Of a stretch of DNA of 64,000 nucleotides, positions 16,056-23,713 are shown in pieces. Made by a program: the position numbers and the translations under genes. The stretch's first letter is position 1, and each line of letters opens with the position of its first letter. The notes beneath the pieces are model-generated. The model was not told the DNA's origin. It did not search any database and worked only from the letters and a program-made list of their open reading frames with translations. The DNA lies in contig QUJQ01000008.1 in the NCBI GenBank assembly GCA_003480725.1, positions 33,201-97,200 of the forward strand. The letters are read 5' to 3'. The DNA comes from Clostridiaceae bacterium AM27-36LB (lineage in GTDB: Bacteria > Bacillota > Clostridia > Lachnospirales > Lachnospiraceae).

Positions 16056-16093
16056 AAAAAAGAACTTTCTACAACCTCAAAGGAGGGATTTCT

Positions 16094-17506
16094 ATGATAG
16101 AACAGCTCATTGCTGAAGCAACAGAATGTGATTTCAAAGTTGCTCTCGAAATAAAAAAGCCAAAAAGCTGGTTAAAAAGTGTCAGTGCCTTTTCCAATGG
16201 AATCGGCGGCACTCTGTTTTTTGGAATCTCTGATGACCGGAAACCTATCGGCTTGTCCGATGTTCAAAAGGATGCTGAGGCGATCAGCCGCTTAATTAAA
16301 GAACGTATCACACCATTACCTCAGTTTATCTTAAAACCATTACAGGAAGATGGTAAAAATCTATTAGCTCTGGAGGTTTCTCCCGGCCGCAGCACCCCAT
16401 ATTATTACAAGACAGACGGCGTGATGGAAGCATATATCCGTGTTGGAAATGAAAGCGTAATTGCCCCTGATTACATTGTGAATGAATTGATCTTAAAGGG
16501 AACCAATCAGTCCTTTGATACCCTAACAACAGACGCGGTAAAAAAGGATTACAGCTTTACACTTCTGGAAGCAACCTATCTGGAACGGACCGGTCTCCGC
16601 TTTGAGCCATCCGATTATATTTCCTTTGGTTTGACTGATAAAAATGGACTCCTGACCAATGCCGGAAAACTCATGACCGATCAGCACACGGTTTATAACT
16701 CCCGTATGTTCTGTACCCGGTGGAATGGCTTGGAAAAAGGCTCTATCTTTGATGATGCGCTGGACGATAAAGAATACGAGGGAAATTTGATTTATTTACT
16801 GAACAGCGGCAGTGAATTTATTCGCAATAATTCCAAAGTCCGTTTTGTCAAAAAGGCACAGTATCGTGTAGACAAGCCGGATTATGCTGAACGAGCTGTG
16901 ACAGAGGCTCTTGTCAATGCGCTTATCCATCGTGATTATATTGTGCTTGGCAGCGAAATCCATATTGATATGTTTGATGATCGGGTGGAAATCACATCTC
17001 CGGGCGGTATGTTTGGCGGCGGCTCAATTCAGGAATACAATATTTACAGTATCCGTTCCATGCGACGAAACCCTGTGATTGCTGACCTGTTCCACCGCAT
17101 GAAGTACATGGAACGCCGTGGAAGTGGCCTACGCAAAATCGTCAGTGAAACCGAAAAGCTGCCTGGATATACAGAGGCATATAAGCCCGAATTTTCCTCA
17201 ACAGCGACAGATTTCAGAGTCATCTTGAAAAATGTAAACTACATCATGTGCGGTGCTTCCGCACATGATACAGCACATGATGCCGCACATGATACATCTG
17301 TGATCAGCAAGCAAAACTTGCTATTGGAATTTTGTGCAGACCCTAAAAGTCGAGATGAAATGCAAGCATATATTGATGTTTCCAGCCGTTCTCACTTCAG
17401 CAAATATTACCTCAAGCCTTTATTATCTTCTGGTAAACTTGAAATGATGTTTCCAGACAAACCCAAAAGCAAAAACCAGAAATACACTACCGTTCATTCC
17501 AAATAA
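16094..17506 (+). CDS. AlbA_2 (Schlafen-like) DNA-binding / HATPase_c_4 regulator
   Basis: A 470-residue cytoplasmic protein. Residues about 1-125 form an AlbA_2 (formerly AAA_4, Schlafen-like) domain with AFSNGIGGTLFFGISDD; about 245-360 is an HATPase_c_4 domain with EALVNALIHRDY and RRGSGLRKI; the end is a probable winged helix. Proteins of this build are widespread accessory regulators in Firmicutes, often within mobile elements or near defence genes, with unclear function. A 12-base tandem repeat gives the run AHDTAHDAAHDT near residue 395. It is not part of a visible operon and is followed by its own terminator. Confidence 0.82.
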   Translation: MIEQLIAEATECDFKVALEIKKPKSWLKSVSAFSNGIGGTLFFGISDDRKPIGLSDVQKDAEAISRLIKERITPLPQFILKPLQEDGKNLLALEVSPGRSTPYYYKTDGVMEAYIRVGNESVIAPDYIVNELILKGTNQSFDTLTTDAVKKDYSFTLLEATYLERTGLRFEPSDYISFGLTDKNGLLTNAGKLMTDQHTVYNSRMFCTRWNGLEKGSIFDDALDDKEYEGNLIYLLNSGSEFIRNNSKVRFVKKAQYRVDKPDYAERAVTEALVNALIHRDYIVLGSEIHIDMFDDRVEITSPGGMFGGGSIQEYNIYSIRSMRRNPVIADLFHRMKYMERRGSGLRKIVSETEKLPGYTEAYKPEFSSTATDFRVILKNVNYIMCGASAHDTAHDAAHDTSVISKQNLLLEFCADPKSRDEMQAYIDVSSRSHFSKYYLKPLLSSGKLEMMFPDKPKSKNQKYTTVHSK

Positions 17507-17508
17507 CC

Positions 17509-17554
17509 AAGAAGCAGGGCATTGGGTCTCATCTCCCATTGTCCTGCTTCTTTT
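17509..17554 (+). terminator. Intrinsic terminator of the AlbA_2 gene
   Basis: GAAGCAGG-GCATTGGG pairs with CCCATTGT-CCTGCTTC (14 of 16 matches) and is followed by TTTT, three bases after the stop codon. Confidence 0.75.
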
Positions 17555-17586
17555 CATTCCAGATTTATTCACATCATTTACCCATA

Positions 17587-17712
17587 CACCCAATTCACCC
17601 TCAAAAATACCCCCGGAATCGCTCTCTGGTTGTCCTATTTTTTAACCACTAAGGCCGTTTTTTGACCCCATTTTTGCCGGTTGTCCTATATTTAACCACT
17701 AAAAATTGGGTG
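17587..17712. repeat. Paired 24-25-bp direct repeats flanked by a 9-bp inverted repeat
   Basis: GGTTGTCCTAT-T-TTTAACCACTAA occurs at 17628-17652 and 17679-17702 (51-bp period), and each copy is itself a GGTT...AACC dyad. They are bracketed by CACCCAATT (17587-17595) and AATTGGGTG (17704-17712). This could be an oriT, an integrase-arm region or an element end. The rest of 17713-17850 holds only small hairpins with TTCG-type loops, no convincing gene. Confidence 0.55.
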
Positions 17713-17851
17713 AAAACGGCTCTCGTTAGGTCAAATAGGGGCAAACTATAACAGCCCATTTGGGTATAGGAAAACCTTGATTTTCCGTGGGCATTCGCCT
17801 TGCTTCCATCGAAAAACCTTCGGTTTCCCTCGGTCACGGGCTTCGCCCTAT

Positions 17852-17915
17852 GACGTCAAATGAAAAAAAGCTCCGCCTCATGCAAGCATGGGCGAAGCTT
17901 TTTATATTTGACGTC
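17852..17915 (-). terminator. rpsI terminator with an extended outer stem
   Basis: On the minus strand the stem AAAGCTTCGCCCATGC/GCATGAGGCGGAGCTTT is followed by a T run, 26 bases after the rpsI stop. An additional perfect 10-bp outer stem (17852-17861 GACGTCAAAT with 17906-17915 ATTTGACGTC) surrounds it. This marks the boundary between accessory island and core genes. Confidence 0.8.
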
Positions 17916-17940
17916 GCATGGCTCATGGCCATCGCGTAGA

Positions 17941-18333
17941 TTATCTCTTGCTGAACTGCGGAGCGCGACGAGCTGCTTTGAGACCGTACTTTTTACGCTC
18001 TTTCATTCTCGGATCACGAGTCAGGAATCCTGCTTTTTTCAGGATCGGTCTGTACTCCGGATCTGCCTGCAGAAGTGCACGTGCGATACCGTGTCTAACT
18101 GCTCCTGCCTGTCCGGTGTATCCGCCACCACGAACGTTTACAAGAACATCAAATTTATCTGCATTCTCAGTAGCAACGAGCGGCTGACGAACGATAACCT
18201 TCAGGGTCTCAAGTCCGAAATACTCATCGATACTTCTCTTATTAACAGTGATATTACCAGTTCCCGGTACTAAATATACTCTGGCGATGGATTTTTTTCT
18301 TCTGCCAGTTCCGTAGAATTTTGCTTTAGCCAT
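17941..18333 (-). CDS. rpsI: 30S ribosomal protein S9
   Basis: A 130-residue small-subunit protein with the family landmarks [19 protein letters not shown] at the N-terminus and the basic C-terminal tail ending QFSKR, which reaches the ribosomal P site. It starts 22 bases after rplM with a good ribosome site and ends before a strong terminator. rplM and rpsI form their own transcription unit. The 3' end of rpsI is a known integration site for some integrative elements in Firmicutes, relevant to the island next door. Confidence 0.98.
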   Translation of the reverse strand: MAKAKFYGTGRRKKSIARVYLVPGTGNITVNKRSIDEYFGLETLKVIVRQPLVATENADKFDVLVNVRGGGYTGQAGAVRHGIARALLQADPEYRPILKKAGFLTRDPRMKERKKYGLKAARRAPQFSKR

Positions 18334-18355
18334 GATATTTACCTCCTTATCCTAC

Positions 18356-18784
18356 TTAAAATGTCAGTGCTTCCGGCTGCTGTGCTGCATGCGGATGCTC
18401 TGCGCCTGCGTAAACATGAAGTTTGGTGAACATTTCTCTTCCGAGCGGTCCTTTCGGGAGCATTCCCTTAACTGCCAGCTCTACAACCTTCTCCGGTTTC
18501 TTTGCAAGCATCTCTCTTAAAGTAGTCTCTTTCATACCACCTACGTAGTCTGAATGATGATAGTAAATCTTCTGGTCTAATTTCTTTCCGGTAACTTTGA
18601 TCTTGTCAGCGTTAACAACGATCACATAATCTCCTGTATCTACGTGCGGAGTGAAAACCGGTTTGTTCTTTCCTCTAAGCACCTTTGCAACTTCAGATGC
18701 CAGACGACCTAATGTATATCCGGTAGCGTCAACTACGTACCATTTTCTTTCCACTTTTGCTGGATTAGCCATGAAACTGTTCAT
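18356..18784 (-). CDS. rplM: 50S ribosomal protein L13
   Basis: A 142-residue large-subunit assembly protein; recognised by [14 protein letters not shown], a central [12 protein letters not shown] and [19 protein letters not shown]. The ATG at 18784 follows AGGAGG at normal spacing. First gene of the rplM-rpsI operon. Its 5' leader of about 100 bases could contain the Firmicutes L13 autoregulatory leader, but I could not confirm that structure. Confidence 0.98.
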   Translation of the reverse strand: MNSFMANPAKVERKWYVVDATGYTLGRLASEVAKVLRGKNKPVFTPHVDTGDYVIVVNADKIKVTGKKLDQKIYYHHSDYVGGMKETTLREMLAKKPEKVVELAVKGMLPKGPLGREMFTKLHVYAGAEHPHAAQQPEALTF

Positions 18785-18889
18785 TGGTATACCTCCTGTA
18801 AAAATTCAATTAAATATTCTTGATTTATACGTAAAAACATCTTACCGGGGCTTTGGATCAGACATTTTCTCGCTTTGTCACAGTTAAAT

Positions 18890-18918
18890 ATTATATGTCG
18901 GCTGGCCACACATGTCAA
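18890..18918 (-). promoter_or_regulatory. SigmaA promoter of rplM-rpsI
   Basis: TTGACA (18913-18918), 17-base spacer, TATAAT (18890-18895) on the minus strand. The -35 overlaps the last codons of the upstream MATE gene, so rplM-rpsI can be expressed independently. Confidence 0.8.
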
Positions 18919-20285
18919 CTGTTTTTTCCGATTTTACTGATAATATTTTTATTAATGTGGATCATGCAGATCACCGTCATAGCCAGAGACATAAGCTCTG
19001 CAATAGGGATAGCCCACCAGACCAGCTCCACTCTGCCAAGTCTGGACAATGCATATGCAACCGGCAGAAGCACTACCAGCTGACGTGCCACTGACACATA
19101 CATACTGTAAATAGATTTTCCCAGTGCCTGGAATACACTTCCGGCTGCGATACAGAATCCTGCCAGCAGAAAGCTTAAGGAGATCGTCCGAAGGGCAGGA
19201 ACTCCAATTGCCAGCATAGTCTCCGACGCACTGAACATCATGAGCAGTTTATCCGGCACCGTCTGGAAAATCACCAGACCTAAAATCATGATCACCACCG
19301 CATAGGTGATCACGTGACGGATTGCACTGAGCACGCGGTCTTTCTTCTGTGCACCATAATTATACGCAACGATCGGTATCACACCATTATTCAGTCCGAA
19401 GACTGGCATGAAGATAAAACTCTGCAATTTAAAGTAGACACCGAATACTGCTGTCGCAGTTGCTGAAAATGAGATCAGGATCAGATTCATGCCATAGGTC
19501 ATCACAGAACTGATGGCCTGCATAACGATAGAAGGAATGCCGATCTCATAGATCTGTGCAATCACTTCCACGGAAGGACGGAATTCTTTCATATTGATCT
19601 TCACTTCATGATTTTTCTTCTGATTTAAAATAATTGCTGCAACGGCAGCAACTATCTGTCCTGTCACCGTTGCCACAGCAGCTCCTGCCACTTCCATTCT
19701 CGGGAAGCCGAACAGACCAAAGATCAGAATCGGATCCAGAATAATGTTGATAATGGCTCCGGTTCCCTGGGTGATCATGGTATAAAAGGTCTTGCCCGTT
19801 GCCTGCAGCATCCGTTCAAACATGATCTGAACAAAAATACCAAAGGACGTACAACAGCAGATCGTCAGATACTGCTTTCCATACTGCACGATTTCTTCAA
19901 TATCTGTCTGGCTTCTGAAAAACGGCTCTGACAGCAACAGTCCGATCAGCAAAAACACAAGATAACTTATGACTGCCAGAAATACTGCATTTTCAGCAAT
20001 CTTATTTACACGGTCCATATCTTTTGCACCAAGTGACCGGGCCAGCAGTGCGTTCACACCTACCGCTGTACCAACTCCTACGGCAATCATCAGACTCTGG
20101 ATAGGAAATGCCATAGATACGGCTGTCAGTGCATTTTCACTGACTCTTGCAACAAAAATACTGTCCACCACATTATAAAGTGCCTGCACCAGCATGGAGA
20201 TCATGATCGGCAGCGACATAGTGATAATCAGTTTACCTATGGGCATGACACCCATTTTATTTTCTTTCATAACAGTTTTTTCCAT
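18915..20285 (-). CDS. MATE family efflux transporter
   Basis: A 456-residue membrane protein with about twelve hydrophobic segments in two similar halves and the MATE N-terminal pattern GKLIITMSLPIMISMLVQALYN-type VDSIFVARV. It would export cationic drugs or metabolites using Na+ or H+. It starts five bases after truA and ends at the rplM promoter. In many Clostridia truA is followed directly by rplM, so this gene looks like a local insertion into a conserved cluster. Confidence 0.93.
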   Translation of the reverse strand: MEKTVMKENKMGVMPIGKLIITMSLPIMISMLVQALYNVVDSIFVARVSENALTAVSMAFPIQSLMIAVGVGTAVGVNALLARSLGAKDMDRVNKIAENAVFLAVISYLVFLLIGLLLSEPFFRSQTDIEEIVQYGKQYLTICCCTSFGIFVQIMFERMLQATGKTFYTMITQGTGAIINIILDPILIFGLFGFPRMEVAGAAVATVTGQIVAAVAAIILNQKKNHEVKINMKEFRPSVEVIAQIYEIGIPSIVMQAISSVMTYGMNLILISFSATATAVFGVYFKLQSFIFMPVFGLNNGVIPIVAYNYGAQKKDRVLSAIRHVITYAVVIMILGLVIFQTVPDKLLMMFSASETMLAIGVPALRTISLSFLLAGFCIAAGSVFQALGKSIYSMYVSVARQLVVLLPVAYALSRLGRVELVWWAIPIAELMSLAMTVICMIHINKNIISKIGKNS

Positions 20286-20290
20286 TATTG

Positions 20291-21040
20291 TTATCCTTTC
20301 TCCCCTTTGAAATGAATCTCCATCAGTGTCAGTCCTCTGGCCGGTGCGGTAGGACCTGCCAGCTGGCGGTCACAGCCTGCCAGAATCTCCGGTATGCACT
20401 CTGGCTCCCAGTCTCCCTGTCCGATCTTCATCAGCGTACCGGCAATGATCCGTACCATATTATAGAGAAATCCATTTCCTGTAATGCGGAGGATGATCAG
20501 GTCTCCCTGCTTCTCCACATCCAGCGCATAGATTGTTCGTACTGTCGTCTTCACCTGGGCGCCCGCCGCACAGAAGCTCTGAAAATCGTGTTCCCCGATC
20601 AGATAGGCAGCCGCCTGTCTCATCCGCTCCACATCAAGCTTCCGATATGTAAAATGCGAATTGAACCGATAAGCCGGCAGCGGAAATTCCCGGTTCAGGA
20701 TCCGGTACTCATAGGTTTTCACCGTCTTCTGAAATCTGGGGTGAAAATCTGCCGGAACTTCACAGGAATCCTGGATCCTGATATCTTCCGGCAGTCTTTG
20801 ATTTAATGCATATGAAAATTTATCTGCGGCCATCCTCGCTTCGGTGTCAAAGACCGCCACATTTCCGCAGGCATGAACACCTGCATCTGTTCGACTGGAG
20901 CCCATCACATGGATCTCCTCTCCTGTCAGTTCTCCAATGGCCCGGTTCAGAACGGATTCAATGGTCTCCCCATTTTTCTGAACCTGCCAGCCACAGTAAT
21001 TGGTGCCATCATAGGCAACCACAAGTTTTACCCTTTTCAT
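20291..21040 (-). CDS. truA: tRNA pseudouridine(38-40) synthase TruA
   Basis: A 249-residue enzyme that isomerises uridines 38-40 in the anticodon arm of tRNAs. The catalytic aspartate is in GSSRTDAGVHA (near residue 52). N-terminal VAYDGTNYCGWQ and C-terminal ITGNGFLYNMVRIIAGTL are further landmarks. Length is normal. It lies 12 bases after ecfT in an ecfA1-ecfA2-ecfT-truA operon, the common arrangement in Firmicutes. Confidence 0.97.
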   Translation of the reverse strand: MKRVKLVVAYDGTNYCGWQVQKNGETIESVLNRAIGELTGEEIHVMGSSRTDAGVHACGNVAVFDTEARMAADKFSYALNQRLPEDIRIQDSCEVPADFHPRFQKTVKTYEYRILNREFPLPAYRFNSHFTYRKLDVERMRQAAAYLIGEHDFQSFCAAGAQVKTTVRTIYALDVEKQGDLIILRITGNGFLYNMVRIIAGTLMKIGQGDWEPECIPEILAGCDRQLAGPTAPARGLTLMEIHFKGEKG

Positions 21041-21052
21041 GCAATTCCTTTC

Positions 21053-21877
21053 TTAAAACGGAATAACAGTGCCACTGAGCAGACGTCCAAACACGATCAT
21101 CAGTACCAGATACCCCCATACAACCGCATATGCTATATGGTCTCTGCTTTCATAATGAAGCGGCTTCATCTTGGTACGTCCGTCACCTCCACGATAACAG
21201 CGGGCCTCCATGGCCATGGCCAGATCGTTGGCTCTGCGGAATGCAGAGATGAACAGCGGAACCAGCAGCGGAATCATGGCTTTTGCCCTCTGAATAATAT
21301 TTCCGGATTCAAAGTCTGCACCTCTGGCAATCTGCGCCTTCATGATCTTATCCGTCTCTTCAAGCAGGATCGGAATAAACCGAAGCGCAATAGACATCAT
21401 CATGGATATCTCATGCACCGGTACATGTACCGCTTTCAACGGATTCAGCAGACGTTCCATACCATCGGTCAGGTCATTGGGCGTTGTGGTCAGCGTCATA
21501 AGTGAAGAGCCGATGATCAGGTAGATCAGACGAACACCCATAAGAATTGCTGTACGCAGACCTTTATCTGTAATTTTTAAAAATCCAAAATGCCACAGCA
21601 CTACATCTCCATCAATCAGAAAAAGATTAAATACTACTGTGATCATCAGAAGCATCACAATTGCTTTCAATCCTTTTGTAATAAACTTAAATGGAACCTT
21701 GGATGTGCGAATGACAAATGCAAGAAAAATCGTTGCGATCACATACCCCAAAATTCCCTTTGCCACAAACAAAGAAATAATATACAACATGGTTGCCACC
21801 AGCTTCACTCTCGGATCCAGCTGATGGATCACCGATTTTGCGGGATAATATTGTCCCAGCGTAATATCTCGAATCAT
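21053..21877 (-). CDS. ecfT: Energy-coupling factor transporter transmembrane protein EcfT
   Basis: A 274-residue membrane scaffold of an ECF transporter. It has several N-terminal hydrophobic helices and the two coupling-helix motifs typical of EcfT, one around QIARGADFE and one around MAMEARCYRGG. It binds the two ATPases encoded upstream and exchangeable substrate-specific S components (none encoded here), importing vitamins or cofactors. It starts ten bases after ecfA2. Confidence 0.95.
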   Translation of the reverse strand: MIRDITLGQYYPAKSVIHQLDPRVKLVATMLYIISLFVAKGILGYVIATIFLAFVIRTSKVPFKFITKGLKAIVMLLMITVVFNLFLIDGDVVLWHFGFLKITDKGLRTAILMGVRLIYLIIGSSLMTLTTTPNDLTDGMERLLNPLKAVHVPVHEISMMMSIALRFIPILLEETDKIMKAQIARGADFESGNIIQRAKAMIPLLVPLFISAFRRANDLAMAMEARCYRGGDGRTKMKPLHYESRDHIAYAVVWGYLVLMIVFGRLLSGTVIPF

Positions 21878-21887
21878 GGTAAATCTC

Positions 21888-22742
21888 CTACTTGGATGCT
21901 TTCAGCCAGGCTTCTATGGCATCTGCTGCCTCTTCCACCGTTGTCGCATCGGTATTTACATCTGCACCTTGTTTTTTCAATTCCTGCATCAGGTAAGTCG
22001 TCTGTGGTGCTGCCAGCCCGATCTCTTCCAGTTCTTTATAATGATGGAACACCTCCACAGGTCTTCCGTCAAACCGCACTTCACCCTGATTCATAACGAT
22101 CAGACGGTCTACATATTTTGCCACATCTTCCATACTGTGGGACACCAGGATGACTGTGATCCCTCTGGATCGCTGAAGTGCACTGACCTGGTCGAGCACC
22201 TCGTCACGACCTCTTGGATCCAGACCGGCTGTAGGCTCATCAAGGATCAGTACTTCCGGGTCCATAGCCAGCACACCAGCGATAGCCACACGACGCTTCT
22301 GTCCGCCGGACAGCTCAAAAGGAGAACTCTTGTCATACTCTTCTCCCATCCCGACCATCCGAAGGGCTGCTTTTGCCTTCTCTTCTGCTTCTTCTTTCGT
22401 AAAACCCAAGTTCTTCGGTCCAAAGCACACATCTGCCAGCACTTCTGTCTCGAACAGCTGGTGCTCTGGGTACTGAAAGACCAGCCCTACCTTGCTGCGC
22501 AGCTTCTTCATGGAAAATTTTTCATCATAAATATCTTCGCCATTATAATAAATGTGTCCACTGGTTGCCTTCACCAATCCGTTCAGATGCTGGGTCAATG
22601 TGGATTTTCCAGAACCTGTATGCCCGATCAATCCCACAAACTGCCCATCTGGAATCTCCAGATTCACATTTTTCAAGGCATGCATCTCATAAGAAGTCCC
22701 CTGCGAATACAGATAATTTACATTTTTGATTTCAATCGACAT
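21888..22742 (-). CDS. ecfA2: Energy-coupling factor transporter ATP-binding protein EcfA2
   Basis: A 284-residue ATPase: Walker [10 protein letters not shown] (about 40-48), Q-loop FQYPEHQLF, signature LSGGQKRR, Walker [14 protein letters not shown]. It forms the asymmetric ATPase pair with EcfA1. Its start codon lies 25 bases inside the end of ecfA1, so the two are coupled. The C-terminus carries an extra acidic helix ([18 protein letters not shown]), usual in the family. Confidence 0.95.
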   Translation of the reverse strand: MSIEIKNVNYLYSQGTSYEMHALKNVNLEIPDGQFVGLIGHTGSGKSTLTQHLNGLVKATSGHIYYNGEDIYDEKFSMKKLRSKVGLVFQYPEHQLFETEVLADVCFGPKNLGFTKEEAEEKAKAALRMVGMGEEYDKSSPFELSGGQKRRVAIAGVLAMDPEVLILDEPTAGLDPRGRDEVLDQVSALQRSRGITVILVSHSMEDVAKYVDRLIVMNQGEVRFDGRPVEVFHHYKELEEIGLAAPQTTYLMQELKKQGADVNTDATTVEEAADAIEAWLKASK

Positions 22743-23572
22743 AATTCATCCACCAGTTCTTCATTGTTCAATATTCCATCTGGAAGCGGAATTCCTCTCT
22801 GCTGCAGTTCGTGAGCCACCAGAGTTGCCTGCGGCACATCCAGCCTCAATTCCTTTAACTTCTCCACTTTGGAAAATACTTCCTTAGGAGTTCCTTCCAT
22901 AACCAGTTTTCCATCATCCATGACAAAGATCCGGTCTGCCTCGATCACTTCTTCCATATAATGAGTGATCAGGATCACCGTGATCCCTTCTTCTTTATTA
23001 AGCTTCTTTGCCGTCTCAATGACGCTTTTTCGTCCATGAGGATCCAGCATGGCCGTCGGCTCATCCATTACAATACATTTCGGATGCATAGCCATCACAC
23101 CTGCAATGGCTACCCGCTGCTTCTGTCCACCGGATAATTTGTTGGGCGAGTGATGACGATATTTGAGCATACCTACTGCATCCAGGCTTTCTTCCACGCG
23201 GGTCCAGATCTCATCTGTTGGCACTCCCAGATTCTCCGGTCCGAATCCCACATCTTCCTCCACAATCGTTCCAATGATCTGGTTATCCGGATTCTGAAAT
23301 ACCATTCCGGCATTCTGGCGGATATCCCACAGATGTTCCTCATCCTTGGTATCCATGCCATTGACCCACAGAGTTCCATCTGTAGGTGTCAGAAGTGCGT
23401 TGATATGCTTTGCAAACGTGGATTTTCCAGAACCGTTATGTCCCAGAACCGCAATAAAACTTCCTGACTCAATCTTCAGGCTCAGATGATCCACCGCTGT
23501 TAATTTTGATTCTATATTCCCTTCTTCGTCCAGTCGATCATATTCGAAAGTGACGTTTTCTGCTTTTATCAT
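22718..23572 (-). CDS. ecfA1: Energy-coupling factor transporter ATP-binding protein EcfA1
   Basis: A 284-residue ATPase starting at ATG 23570-23572 ([12 protein letters not shown]) with AGGAGG seven bases upstream; a longer in-frame start eight codons earlier would include the ribosome site and is unlikely. Walker [11 protein letters not shown]-loop FQNPDNQI, signature LSGGQKQR, Walker [14 protein letters not shown]. First gene of the ecfA1-ecfA2-ecfT-truA operon, with its own promoter. Confidence 0.95.
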   Translation of the reverse strand: MIKAENVTFEYDRLDEEGNIESKLTAVDHLSLKIESGSFIAVLGHNGSGKSTFAKHINALLTPTDGTLWVNGMDTKDEEHLWDIRQNAGMVFQNPDNQIIGTIVEEDVGFGPENLGVPTDEIWTRVEESLDAVGMLKYRHHSPNKLSGGQKQRVAIAGVMAMHPKCIVMDEPTAMLDPHGRKSVIETAKKLNKEEGITVILITHYMEEVIEADRIFVMDDGKLVMEGTPKEVFSKVEKLKELRLDVPQATLVAHELQQRGIPLPDGILNNEELVDELCRLKSKM

Positions 23573-23642
23573 GGGGCTGCCTCCTGCATTTCTCATGATT
23601 CATTATCTTTACATGGGCCAAAAGACCCACACTAACGTGCCC

Positions 23643-23670
23643 ATTATACCATGAACGGCTGAAATTTCAA
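23643..23670 (-). promoter_or_regulatory. Promoter of the ecf-truA operon, -35 inside a hairpin loop
   Basis: TTGAAA (23665-23670), 16-base spacer, TATAAT (23643-23648) on the minus strand. The -35 lies in the loop of the hairpin formed by 23654-23663 and 23676-23685 (AACGGCTGAA with TTCAGCCGTT), which also follows the upstream amidohydrolase gene as its probable terminator. Confidence 0.65.
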
Positions 23671-23685
23671 GAAAATTCAGCCGTT
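23654..23685 (-). terminator. Hairpin after the M20-GNAT gene
   Basis: A perfect 10-bp stem with a 12-base loop, 29 bases after the stop codon of the amidohydrolase-acetyltransferase gene. There is no long T tract, so its strength as a terminator is uncertain. Confidence 0.5.
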
Positions 23686-23713
23686 TCCAGATATTAGTTT
23701 TTATTTTTCATAT

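Noticed and set aside
17628..17702. Possible CRISPR array from the two 24-25-bp direct repeats
   Set aside because: Only two units, each a dyad, a 27-base spacer and no cas genes. It fits an origin or element end better.
17649..17837. Open frame of 62 codons on the minus strand in the gap before rpsI
   Set aside because: It covers the direct repeats and several small hairpins and has no convincing ribosome site. Likely non-coding end sequence of a mobile element.
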